Below, piece after piece: positions 7,946-16,078 of a DNA stretch of 64,000 nt; the stretch's first letter is position 1, and each line of letters starts with the position of its first letter. The position numbers and the translations under genes are program-made. The stretch comes from JBBQAA01 sp038276395 (GTDB taxonomy: Bacteria > Actinomycetota > Thermoleophilia > Solirubrobacterales > Solirubrobacteraceae): assembly GCA_038276395.1 (NCBI GenBank), contig JBBQAA010000020.1, positions 1 to 64,000 of the forward strand, in the 5' to 3' direction. Under the pieces are notes generated by a model that saw nothing but the letters and a program-made list of their open reading frames with translations, searched no databases and was not told the origin of the DNA.

Positions 7946-8941
7946 ATGCTCGACCTCCAGACACCGCACATGAAGATCGAGAGCCTCGGCGAGAACCGCG
8001 AAGCGGTCATCATCGAGCCCCTCGAGCGTGGCTTCGGCTACACCTACGGCAACTCGCTGCGCCGCGTGCTGCTCTCCTCGCTGACCGGCGCGGCCGTGAC
8101 CTCGGTCCGGATCGAGGGCGTGGCCCACGAGTTCTCGACCGTCAAGGGGGTCAAGGAGGACGTCACCGACCTGATCCTGAACCTCAAGGGCGTCGTCTGC
8201 CGGATGCACTCCGACGCCACCGAGGTCGAGGCGCCGCTCGTGGCCTCGGGGGCGGGGGACATCACGGCCAAGGACATCGACCTGCCCTCGGGCGTCGAGG
8301 TCCTGAACCCCGATCTCCACATCGCCACGCTCGACAAGGACACGAAGCTCGAGATGTACATCACGATCGGGCGCGGCCGCGGCTACCGCCCGGCCGAGGA
8401 CAACAAGGCGCCCGACCAGCCGATCGGCGTCATCCCGATCGACTCGATCTTCTCGCCCGTGCGCCGCGTGGCCTACAACGTCGAGCCCGCGCGCGTGGGC
8501 CAGCGCACGGACTACGACAAGCTCGTCCTCGACATCGAGACCAACGGCGCGATCGACCCGCAGTCGGCGCTCCGCGAGGCCTCGGAGCTGCTCATCTCCC
8601 AGTTCGCGATCTTCTCCGACGCCGACCGGATCGCCGAGCTGCGGGACTCTGCCGCGGGCGGGATGCTCGACGCCGGCCTCGGCGCGGGCCTCGGCGGCGG
8701 CGGCGGGGCCACGGGCGGCGCGACGCGCTCGCCCAGCGCGATGGACGACATCCTGATCGAGGAGCTGGAGCTCGGCGTGCGCTCCTACAACTGCCTGAAG
8801 CGCGCGGGGATCCAGACGGTCGGCGACCTCATCTCCAAGAGCGAGGCGGAGCTGAACGCGATCCCCAACTTCGGCAAGAAGTCGATCGACGAGGTCATCG
8901 AGACGCTCGAGGCCCGCGGCCTCGATCTGCGCGAGGACTAG
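7946..8941 (+). CDS. rpoA: RNA polymerase alpha subunit
   Basis: Alpha is the assembly scaffold of RNA polymerase. The N-terminal domain (residues 1 to about 230) contains the dimerisation signature FGYTYGNSLRRVLLSSL. A glycine/alanine-rich linker (AGLGAGLGGGGGATGGATRS) leads to the C-terminal domain (residues about 265-331) with ELELGVRSYNCLKRAGIQTVGDL and NFGKKSIDEV, which binds UP elements and activators. The 331-residue length is typical. ATG 7946 is preceded by CAGGAAA. Confidence 0.97.
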   Translation: MLDLQTPHMKIESLGENREAVIIEPLERGFGYTYGNSLRRVLLSSLTGAAVTSVRIEGVAHEFSTVKGVKEDVTDLILNLKGVVCRMHSDATEVEAPLVASGAGDITAKDIDLPSGVEVLNPDLHIATLDKDTKLEMYITIGRGRGYRPAEDNKAPDQPIGVIPIDSIFSPVRRVAYNVEPARVGQRTDYDKLVLDIETNGAIDPQSALREASELLISQFAIFSDADRIAELRDSAAGGMLDAGLGAGLGGGGGATGGATRSPSAMDDILIEELELGVRSYNCLKRAGIQTVGDLISKSEAELNAIPNFGKKSIDEVIETLEARGLDLRED

Positions 8942-8961
8942 AGGGCTAGGGTTTCGGGATC

Positions 8962-9315
8962 ATGCGGCACCAGCGCAAGCGATATGCCCTCTCGAGGTCG
9001 TCCTCCCACCGCAAGGCGCTCATGATGAACCTCTGCCGCGAGGTCATCGAGCACGAGCGCATCCGGACGACCCAAACCAAGGCCCGCGCGGTCAAGCCCG
9101 AGCTCGAGAAGCTGATCACGCTGGCCAAGCGGGGCGACCTGCACGCCCGGCGGCAGGCGCTCTCCCAGCTTGGTCACGACAAGTCGATCGTCTACAAGCT
9201 CTTCGAGGAGGTCGCGCCGCGCTACGGCGGTCGCTCGGGCGGCTACACGCGGATCCTGAAGCTCGGGCCGCGCCGGTCGGACTCGACCGAGATGGTCTTC
9301 CTCGAGCTGGTCTGA
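8962..9315 (+). CDS. rplQ: 50S ribosomal protein L17
   Basis: L17 lies near the peptide exit of the 50S subunit. The 117-residue product has the conserved start MRHQRKRYALSRSSSHRKAL, the REVIEHERIRTTQTKARAVK helix and the C-terminal YTRILKLGPRRSDSTEMVFLEL. It follows rpoA by 20 bases and precedes truA by 12, the normal order at the end of the alpha operon. Confidence 0.97.
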   Translation: MRHQRKRYALSRSSSHRKALMMNLCREVIEHERIRTTQTKARAVKPELEKLITLAKRGDLHARRQALSQLGHDKSIVYKLFEEVAPRYGGRSGGYTRILKLGPRRSDSTEMVFLELV

Positions 9316-9327
9316 GCGCTCGCCGCG

Positions 9328-10065
9328 GTGGCGGCCCGGCTGACACTGGAGTATCGCGGCGGCGGCTTTGCCGGCTGGGCGCGGCAGCCCGGGCGGCGGA
9401 CCGTGCAGGAGGAGCTCGAGCGCGCGCTCGGGATTTTGGCGCGAGTGCCGGTGCCGACGGTGGTGGCGGGGCGGACCGACGCGGGCGTCCACGCGTGGGC
9501 CCAGGTCGTCTCCCACGCCGGGGATCCGCTCCCGGCGCGAGCGCTGAACGGGCTGCTGCCGGGGGACGTCGCGGCCCTCTCCTCCTCGCCGGCGCTCGAG
9601 GGCTTCGACGCGCGGCGCGACGCGACGAGCCGCGCCTACTGCTACCGCGTGCTCGCCCGCGGCGAGCGCAGCGCGTGGGAGGAGGGCCGGGCGCTGTGGC
9701 ACCCGCGGCCGCTCGACCACGCGGCGCTCCGCGCCGTGGCCGCGGCCCTGGTCGGACGCCACGAGCTGACCGCCTTCACGCCCGCCGACACCTCGCACCG
9801 GCACTTCGGGCGGACCGTGCTCTCGGCGGCGTGGCGGGAGGCCCCCGGAGGCGTGCTCGAGTTCTGGATCGAGGCCGACGCCTTCCTGCGCCACATGATC
9901 CGGATCCTCGTGGGGACGATGCTCGAGCACGCGCGCACCGGCGTCGACCCCGCGGTGTTCGCGGCGCTGCTCGACGGCTGCCCGCGCGCCGAGGCGGGTC
10001 CGACGGCGCCGGCGCACGGGCTGTACTTCGCGGGGGCCGGATACGGGGCGCGGGTGCTGGACTGA
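9328..10065 (+). CDS. truA: tRNA pseudouridine(38-40) synthase
   Basis: TruA converts uridines 38-40 of the tRNA anticodon arm to pseudouridine. The 245-residue protein contains the catalytic aspartate in VVAGRTDAGVHAWAQV, the FDARRDATSRAYCYRV region and RHMIRILVGTMLE near the C-terminus. GTG 9328 is the only reasonable start, giving the first strand AARLTLEYRGGGFAGWARQP. It continues the rpoA-rplQ operon. Confidence 0.95.
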   Translation: MAARLTLEYRGGGFAGWARQPGRRTVQEELERALGILARVPVPTVVAGRTDAGVHAWAQVVSHAGDPLPARALNGLLPGDVAALSSSPALEGFDARRDATSRAYCYRVLARGERSAWEEGRALWHPRPLDHAALRAVAAALVGRHELTAFTPADTSHRHFGRTVLSAAWREAPGGVLEFWIEADAFLRHMIRILVGTMLEHARTGVDPAVFAALLDGCPRAEAGPTAPAHGLYFAGAGYGARVLD

Positions 10066-10066
10066 C

Positions 10067-10438
10067 GTGCGGCTCCTCGTGGACGGCAACAACGTCATGG
10101 GCTCGCGGCCGGACGGCTGGTGGCGGGATCGGGCGGGGGCGGCACGGCGGCTGGCCGAGGAGATCGCGGCGTGGGCGCGGCGGGAGGGTCACAACGTGGC
10201 GGTCGTGTTCGACGGGCAGCCGTTCGCCCACTCCGCCGAGGGGATCGAGGTGGCCTTCGCCGAGCGGCGCGGCCGCGACGCAGCGGACGACGTCATCGCC
10301 GCCCGGGTCGCGGCCGACCCCTATCCGGGCGGGCTTATCGTCGTGACCTCGGACGCCGGCCTGGCCGAGCGCGTGCGCCGCGCGGGCGTGCAGGTACAGG
10401 GCGCGGGCGCGTTCCGCCGCCGGCTCGAGTCACGCTGA
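10067..10438 (+). CDS. NYN/YacP-like PIN-fold RNase
   Basis: The 123-residue product belongs to the NYN (PIN-like) family related to YacP/Rae1. It begins RLLVDGNNVMGSRPDGWW with the first acidic metal ligand, has VAVVFDGQPF, then RDAADDVIAARV and VTSDAGLAERVRRAGVQV with the remaining acidic residues of the active site. Rae1 cleaves mRNA in the ribosomal A site, and the position beside ribosomal genes fits an RNA role, but the exact substrate is inferred. GTG start, one base after the truA stop. Confidence 0.8.
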   Translation: MRLLVDGNNVMGSRPDGWWRDRAGAARRLAEEIAAWARREGHNVAVVFDGQPFAHSAEGIEVAFAERRGRDAADDVIAARVAADPYPGGLIVVTSDAGLAERVRRAGVQVQGAGAFRRRLESR

Positions 10439-10535
10439 GGACAGTCCCTCCTCAGTTCGGAAGGGCCGCAGCTCGTCGAGATGGGCATGCGCGAAGCTCT
10501 CCATGACCGGGCCGGAGCCTAGTCTCAGAGCAGCC

Positions 10536-11351
10536 ATGCGCGTGCTCCTCACCAACGACGACGGGATCGAGGCCGAAGGGCTGCAGACGCTGCGGCGCGC
10601 GCTCACCGAGGTCCCGGGGATCGACCTGCAGGTGATCGCCCCCGACTCCAACCGCTCGGCCGTGGGGCGCGGCATCACGACCCGCCGCGCGCTCTCCGTG
10701 CAGGAGGTCGACTTCGGGGATGGCACCTCCGGCTTCGCCACCGACGGCACGCCCGTCGACTGCGTGCGCTTCGCCCGGCTCGGCCTCGTCGAGGGGTGGG
10801 AGGCCGAGATCATCGTCTCGGGCATCAACCACGGCGCGAACCTCGGCGACGACATCACCTACTCGGGTACGGTCGCGGCGGCGCTCGAGGGGATCATCCT
10901 CGGCCTCCCCGCCATCGCCGTCTCCCAACAGTCCCGCCAGCGCGAGCTCGACTTCCGCGTCGGCTCGCGCTTCGACTTCGAGGCGGGCGCGCGCTTCACC
11001 GCGCGGATCGTCGAGGAGCTGGCCGAGGTCCCGATGCCCGACGGCACCCTCCTGAACGTCAACGTCCCCGCGGGGGAGCCGGAGGGCGTCGAGGTGTGCC
11101 GCATCGGCAAGCGCATCTACCGCGACGAGCTGGCGCTCAAGGAGGAGAGCGACGGCCGCCGGCGCTACTGGATCTACGGCGACGACCCCGGCTACCACGA
11201 CGAGGAGGGCACGGATCTCGCCGCCGTCGCCGCCGGGCGGATCGCGGTGACCCCGATCCACTTCGATCTGACCGACCGCTCGGGGATGGACTCCCTGACC
11301 AAGTACGACCTCGCGCGGCTCCTCGCGCCCGCGGCCGAGGAGGTGGAGTGA
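10536..11351 (+). CDS. surE: 5'-nucleotidase SurE
   Basis: SurE is a metal-dependent 5'/3'-nucleotidase of the survival protein E family. The 271-residue product starts MRVLLTNDDGIEAEGLQTL, where the DD pair binds the metal, followed by APDSNRSAVGRGIT, the SGINHGANLGDDITYSGTVAAA segment and TPIHFDLTD at the end. ATG 10536 is preferred over ATG 10503 because the family begins directly at this beta strand. Its stop overlaps the ligA GTG. Confidence 0.93.
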   Translation: MRVLLTNDDGIEAEGLQTLRRALTEVPGIDLQVIAPDSNRSAVGRGITTRRALSVQEVDFGDGTSGFATDGTPVDCVRFARLGLVEGWEAEIIVSGINHGANLGDDITYSGTVAAALEGIILGLPAIAVSQQSRQRELDFRVGSRFDFEAGARFTARIVEELAEVPMPDGTLLNVNVPAGEPEGVEVCRIGKRIYRDELALKEESDGRRRYWIYGDDPGYHDEEGTDLAAVAAGRIAVTPIHFDLTDRSGMDSLTKYDLARLLAPAAEEVE

Positions 11352-13399
11352 AGGAGAGCGACGCCGAGGCCCGCGCGGCCGAGCTGCGGGAGTTCCTGAC
11401 CCACCACTCCCACCGCTACTACGTCCTCGACGACCCCGAGATCGGGGACGACGTCTACGACGAGCATTACCGCGAGCTCGCAACCCTCGAGGAGGCCCAC
11501 CCCGAGCTCGTCATCCCCGACTCGCCGACGCAGCGCGTGGGCGGCGCGCCCGTCTCCTCGCTGACCAAGGTCACGCACCTGCAGCCGATGCTCTCCCTGG
11601 CCAACGTGCGCACCGAGGAGGAGCTGCGCGCCTGGGTCACGCGGATGCGCAACCACCTCGCGCGCGAGGGGATCGAGCAGGCCGAGTTCGACTACGTGGC
11701 CGAGCCCAAGATCGACGGCCTGGCGATCTCCCTGCTCTACGAGGACGGCGCGCTCGTGCGCGGCGCCACCCGGGGGGACGGGGAGGTCGGGGAGGACGTC
11801 ACCCACAACCTGCGCACGATGCCGACGATCCCGCTGCGGATCAACGGCGCCGCGCCCAAGCGGCTCGAGGTCCGCGGCGAGGTCTACATGTCCCTGCCCG
11901 ACTTCGCCGCGCTCAACGAGCGCCGGGCCGAGGCCGGGCTCTCGACCTTCATGAACCCCCGGAACGCCGCCGCGGGCACGATCCGCCAGCTCGACCCCAA
12001 GCTCACCGCCGACCGTCCGCTCTCCATGTGGTGCTACGCGGTGGGGACGACCGAGGGAGTGTCCTTCGCCACCCACTGGGAGGCGCTCACGTGGCTGCGC
12101 GAGCACGGGTTCCGCGTCAACGGCGACGTGCGGAGGCTCTCCACCGAGGAGGACGTGGTGGCCCAGTGCCTGCGCTGGCAGGAGCGCCGCGGCGGCCTCG
12201 ACTTCGAGATCGACGGCGTCGTCGTCAAGGTCGACGATGGCGAGCTGCAGCGGCGGCTCGGGGCCGTCGGCCGAGACCCGCGCTGGGCGGTGGCGTGGAA
12301 GTTCCCGCCCACGACGGCCAAGACGAAGCTCGAGCACATCTTCTGGAACGTCGGGAAGTTCGGCGATCTGCATCCCTTCGCGTCGCTCACGCCGGTCCAC
12401 GTCGGCGGGGTGACGGTGAAGCTCGCGACCCTCCACAACGAGGAGGACGTCGTGCGCAAGGACCTCCGGCCCGGCGACGAGGTGATCGTCCTGCGCGCCG
12501 GGGACGTCATCCCCCAGGTCCTCTCCCCCGCCCCTCACGCCGTCGAGCGCGAGGGGCGCGCGCCCGTGCCGAGACCGCCCGCGAAGTGCCCGTCCTGCGG
12601 CACGCCGACGGTCAAGCCCGAGGGCGCCGTCTTCACCAAGTGCCCGAACCGGGCCTGCCCGGAGCGCCGCTGGCAGCTGCTGAAGCACTTCGTCTCCCAG
12701 GGCGCGATGGACATCGACGGGGTGGGGGAGAAGCAGGTCGCCCAGCTCCAGCAGGCGGGGCTCGTGCGCGTGCCCGGCGACTACTACCGGCTGGGCGGCG
12801 AGCAGCTCGAGGCGCTCGAGGGCTGGGGGAAGGTCTCGGCCGAGCGCGCGCTCGCGGCCATCGCGGGCTCCAGGGAGCGGCCGTTCGGGCGGCTGCTCTT
12901 CGCGCTCGGGATCGAGGGCGTCGGCTTCGTCACCGGCCGCTCCCTGGCCCAGCGGTTCCGCTCGGTCGAGGCGCTCCTGGCCGCCGACCCCGAGGCCATC
13001 GCCGCCACGCCGGGGATCGGCCCGATCGTCGCCGCGCTCATCCACTCCCAGCTCGCCGAGGAGGACATGCGAGCGCAGATCGAGGACCTGCGGGGTCTCG
13101 GCCTGTGCTTCGCCGAGGAGGGCCCGCCCCCCGGAGAGGGCCCGCTGGCCGGCCAGACCGTCGTGCTCACCGGGACGCTTCCCGACCTGACCCGGGAGGA
13201 GGCGACCGAGCGCGTCGTCGCCGCCGGCGGGCGCGTGACCACCTCGGTCTCGAAGAAGACGGACTGGGTCGTGGCGGGCGAGAGCCCGGGCTCGAAGCTC
13301 GAGAAGGCCGAGCGGCTCGGCGTCGGCGTCACCGACGAGGCGGGGCTCCTCCGCCTGGTGGCGGGCCAGGCGCCGGAGCCCGCGGAGCCGGCGCGCTGA
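11348..13399 (+). CDS. ligA: NAD-dependent DNA ligase
   Basis: LigA seals nicks during replication and repair using NAD+. The 683-residue protein has the N-terminal Ia domain (HHSHRYYVLDDPEIGDDVYD), the adenylated lysine K121 in AEPKIDGLAI, the motif GDGEVGEDVT, an OB fold, a zinc finger with C414, C417, C432 and C437, tandem HhH motifs, and a C-terminal BRCT domain (about 600-675, GQTVVLTGTLPDLTREEATE). The GTG start lies in the surE stop. The last 71 bases overlap the end of the convergent dacB gene. Confidence 0.96.
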   Translation: MKESDAEARAAELREFLTHHSHRYYVLDDPEIGDDVYDEHYRELATLEEAHPELVIPDSPTQRVGGAPVSSLTKVTHLQPMLSLANVRTEEELRAWVTRMRNHLAREGIEQAEFDYVAEPKIDGLAISLLYEDGALVRGATRGDGEVGEDVTHNLRTMPTIPLRINGAAPKRLEVRGEVYMSLPDFAALNERRAEAGLSTFMNPRNAAAGTIRQLDPKLTADRPLSMWCYAVGTTEGVSFATHWEALTWLREHGFRVNGDVRRLSTEEDVVAQCLRWQERRGGLDFEIDGVVVKVDDGELQRRLGAVGRDPRWAVAWKFPPTTAKTKLEHIFWNVGKFGDLHPFASLTPVHVGGVTVKLATLHNEEDVVRKDLRPGDEVIVLRAGDVIPQVLSPAPHAVEREGRAPVPRPPAKCPSCGTPTVKPEGAVFTKCPNRACPERRWQLLKHFVSQGAMDIDGVGEKQVAQLQQAGLVRVPGDYYRLGGEQLEALEGWGKVSAERALAAIAGSRERPFGRLLFALGIEGVGFVTGRSLAQRFRSVEALLAADPEAIAATPGIGPIVAALIHSQLAEEDMRAQIEDLRGLGLCFAEEGPPPGEGPLAGQTVVLTGTLPDLTREEATERVVAAGGRVTTSVSKKTDWVVAGESPGSKLEKAERLGVGVTDEAGLLRLVAGQAPEPAEPAR

Positions 13400-14591
13400 G
13401 CAGGGTCAGGACCATGCGGTCCTGCAGCGTGCGGGCGTAGGTCACCGAGGAGATCCGGTTCATGAGGATCGCGAAGGCCAGCAGGTGGCCGGCGCGGCTC
13501 GTGCAGTAGCCGGCCAGGGCGGAGACGTCGTGCAGCGAGCCGGTCTTGGCCGCGCAGCGGCGGGTGGCGTCCGTGCCGCGCAGGCGGTCCTCGAGCGTGT
13601 CGCCGCGGCGGCCGAAGTGCGCGAGCGAGGCGCGGAGGTCCCCGTTGGCGCGCAGCGCGGTGAGCAGGCCGACGAGCTGCGCCGGGGAGGTCGCGTCCCG
13701 GCGCGAGAGGCCGGAGCCGTCGAGCACGCGCGGGTGCAGGCCGAGCCTCGCCGCCTCGGCGCGGACGACGGCGGCGCCCGCGGCGGTCGAGCCGCGGGCG
13801 CCGAAGGAGGCGCCGAGGTCCTTGAGCAGGGTCTCGGCGTAGAGGTTGTCCGACGGGCGGTTGGTCAGGGCGACGAGCGTGCGGAGCGGCGGGGAGCCCG
13901 TGACGGCGAGCCGCAGCGCGCCCGCCGGGGTCCGGCCCGCGCCCGGGTGCCTCCGGTTCGTGACGGCGACACCGATGCGGCCGAGCGCCAGGCTCAGCGC
14001 GCTCGCCGCGTAGCGCGGCGGGGAGGACACGTAGCGGTAGCCGGAGACGTCGCGGTCGTAGACGAGGGCGGAGAGCGGCTCGACGTCCGGGGAGGGGCCG
14101 ACGGCGGAGCTCGGCACGCCGCGCAGCGAGTCGAAGCGGCTCTCGTCCCCGACGACGCGGCCGGTGACCCGGCGCACGCCGGCACGGCGCAGGGCGCTCG
14201 CGAGCACGGCGATGTCCTTCACCGAGAGGTTCGGGTCCCCGCCGCCCCGGAGGTAGAGGTCGCCGCGCACCACGCCCGCGGCGGAGGGCGCGCGCGCCGC
14301 GTAGACGGCCGTGCGGAACGTGTAGCCGGGGCCGAAGCGGCGCAGCGCCGTGGCCGTCGTCCACAGCTTCTCGGTCGAGGCGGGCAGGCGGCGGACCCCC
14401 GCCCGGCGTGCGTAGATGGTCCTTCCCCCGGCCGTCAGGTCGGCGATCATCGCGCCCGTATGGGGGCCGGCGGCGCGCAGGCTCCGGTCGAGCCGGGCGG
14501 TGAGCGAGGCGGCGCCGGCCCGGGCGGGCGTGGCGACGCTCGCGGAAACGGCGGCGAGCACCGCCGCGAGGAGCGCGAGGCGGCGGGGCAC
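13329..14591 (-). CDS. dacB: D-alanyl-D-alanine carboxypeptidase, PBP4 type
   Basis: This secreted class C penicillin-binding protein trims or opens peptidoglycan cross-links. The 420-residue product begins with a signal peptide (PRRLALLAAVLAAVSASVAT). It shows the catalytic SxxK (STEK, residues about 72-75), the SxN motif (SDN in NRPSDNLYAETLLK) and KTG (AAKTGSLHDVSALAGY). The inserted domain between the first two motifs is as in PBP4. The C-terminal proline-rich tail of about 20 residues lies over the ligA 3' end. Confidence 0.9.
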   Translation of the reverse strand: MPRRLALLAAVLAAVSASVATPARAGAASLTARLDRSLRAAGPHTGAMIADLTAGGRTIYARRAGVRRLPASTEKLWTTATALRRFGPGYTFRTAVYAARAPSAAGVVRGDLYLRGGGDPNLSVKDIAVLASALRRAGVRRVTGRVVGDESRFDSLRGVPSSAVGPSPDVEPLSALVYDRDVSGYRYVSSPPRYAASALSLALGRIGVAVTNRRHPGAGRTPAGALRLAVTGSPPLRTLVALTNRPSDNLYAETLLKDLGASFGARGSTAAGAAVVRAEAARLGLHPRVLDGSGLSRRDATSPAQLVGLLTALRANGDLRASLAHFGRRGDTLEDRLRGTDATRRCAAKTGSLHDVSALAGYCTSRAGHLLAFAILMNRISSVTYARTLQDRMVLTLLSAPAPRAPAPGPPPGGGAPPRR

Positions 14592-14763
14592 GGGTCGTAT
14601 TCTGACGCCGGGCGGCGGGCGCCTCCGCCGGTAGATGTTGATTCCACGACCCTCAAGCCCGTCTGCACGTGTCTACGGGCGCCGGATCGGCACCCGCCCG
14701 ACATCCCCTGTCCACGCACGTCCGGCCACGCCGGCCGTGGAGTCAGCTATCTAGGCGCGCTCC

Positions 14764-14788
14764 GTGACGCAGGCGTCACCTCTAGACT
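14764..14788 (+). promoter_or_regulatory. Palindromic operator and -10 of the patatin gene
   Basis: GTGACGC (14764-14770) and GCGTCAC (14773-14779) form a perfect 7-base inverted repeat with a two-base spacer. A TAGACT hexamer at 14783-14788 lies just downstream, eleven bases before the GTG start of the patatin gene. The layout suggests an operator between -35 and -10 and a nearly leaderless transcript; the regulator is unknown. Confidence 0.4.
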
Positions 14789-14798
14789 CCGGTGTCTC

Positions 14799-16061
14799 GT
14801 GGGCAAGGTCGTCAACCTCGAAGCGCAGGCCAAGGGATCGGCCGCCGGGCGCAAGCGGCGCAAGCGCACCCGCTCGGCGCTCGTCCTCGGAGGCGGAGGC
14901 TTCACCGGCGGCGTCTACGAGATCGGCGCGCTGCGGGCGATCGATCTCCTGGCCGTCAACCGCACGGTCAACGAGTTCGACATCTACGTGGGCACGAGCG
15001 CGGGCTCCTTCGTCGCCTCCCTGATCGCCAACGGGGTCACGCCGGAGGAGATGATGCGGGTCGTCAGCGGGCAGGTCCCGACGCCGTTCAGGGACGCCGA
15101 CGTCACGACGCTCCTGCGCCTGAACCTCGGCGAGGCGGTCCAGAAGGCGGCGATCGCGCCCTTCCGCCTGGCCGGCCTGCTGCGCAACATGGCGGGGAGC
15201 CTCGGGCGGCTGAACCAGCTCACGCCGATGGACCTCCTGCTCGGGCTGGCCGAGCTCCTGCCCTCCGGCCTCTACACCGGGGAGGGGATCGAGGACTACC
15301 TCCGCAGCGTCCTCACCGACCCCGAACGCACGGACGACTTCCGCCTGCTGGGCCCCGAGCTCTACCTGACGGCGACCGACCTCGACACCTGCGAGCGCAT
15401 CGTCTTCGGCGCCGCGGGGTGGGACGACGTGCCGATCTCGAAGGCCGTGCGCGCCTCGACGGCGCTGCCCATGGTCTACAAGCCCGTGCCGGTCAAGGAC
15501 CGCGAGCTGATCGACGGGGGGATCGTCTCGACGACGAACGTCGACATCGCGGTCGAGGCCGGGGCGGACTTCATCCTCGTCGTCAACCCGCTCGTGCCCT
15601 ACGTCAACGACTTCAAGGAGCAGGTGACGACGCTCGGGGGCTCCCGCGCGCGGCGCGTGTCGGACATGGGCTTCCCCCAGATCGGCTACCAGACGTTCAA
15701 GCTCCTCGCCTACCAGCGCCTGCACGAGCTGGCCAAGCAGTGGAAGGAGCGCTTTCCCGGGGTCGACATCGTGCTGATCGAGCCGGGGCCGAACGACGAG
15801 CTGATGTTCAAGACGAGCGTCATGAACTACGCCTCGCGAGTGGAGATCGCCAAGCACGGGTTCGAGTCGGTGACGCTGAAGCTGGCCGAGGACTACGACG
15901 AGTTCCAGGCCATCTGCGCGCGGCACGGGGTCGAGATCTCGGCCACGCGCGTGCGGAAGGTGGTGCGCCACTTCGCCGCCGAGCGGGAGCGGACGCGGGC
16001 GTGGCGGAAGATCCTCGAGCAGACGACCTCGACGCTCCTGCGCCAGAGCGGCGGGCTGTAG
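14799..16061 (+). CDS. Patatin-like phospholipase
   Basis: The 420-residue product is a patatin-family lipid acyl hydrolase. The basic N-terminus (GRKRRKRTR) is followed by the oxyanion glycine run LVLGGGGFTGGVYEIGALRA, the nucleophile serine in VGTSAGSFVASL (GxSxG) and the catalytic aspartate in ELIDGGIVSTTNVDIA (DGG). The C-terminal part about 330-420 is helical. No signal peptide is seen, so it probably acts in the cytoplasm or at the inner membrane face. GTG 14799 is selected because upstream sequence is intergenic. The YfhO-like gene follows after 17 bases. Confidence 0.88.
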   Translation: MGKVVNLEAQAKGSAAGRKRRKRTRSALVLGGGGFTGGVYEIGALRAIDLLAVNRTVNEFDIYVGTSAGSFVASLIANGVTPEEMMRVVSGQVPTPFRDADVTTLLRLNLGEAVQKAAIAPFRLAGLLRNMAGSLGRLNQLTPMDLLLGLAELLPSGLYTGEGIEDYLRSVLTDPERTDDFRLLGPELYLTATDLDTCERIVFGAAGWDDVPISKAVRASTALPMVYKPVPVKDRELIDGGIVSTTNVDIAVEAGADFILVVNPLVPYVNDFKEQVTTLGGSRARRVSDMGFPQIGYQTFKLLAYQRLHELAKQWKERFPGVDIVLIEPGPNDELMFKTSVMNYASRVEIAKHGFESVTLKLAEDYDEFQAICARHGVEISATRVRKVVRHFAAERERTRAWRKILEQTTSTLLRQSGGL

Positions 16062-16078
16062 GCGAACGGCGAGCCACG

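Noticed and set aside
10503..10535. Earlier ATG for surE
   Set aside because: The added eleven residues do not match the SurE family, whose first strand begins at MRVLLTNDDG.
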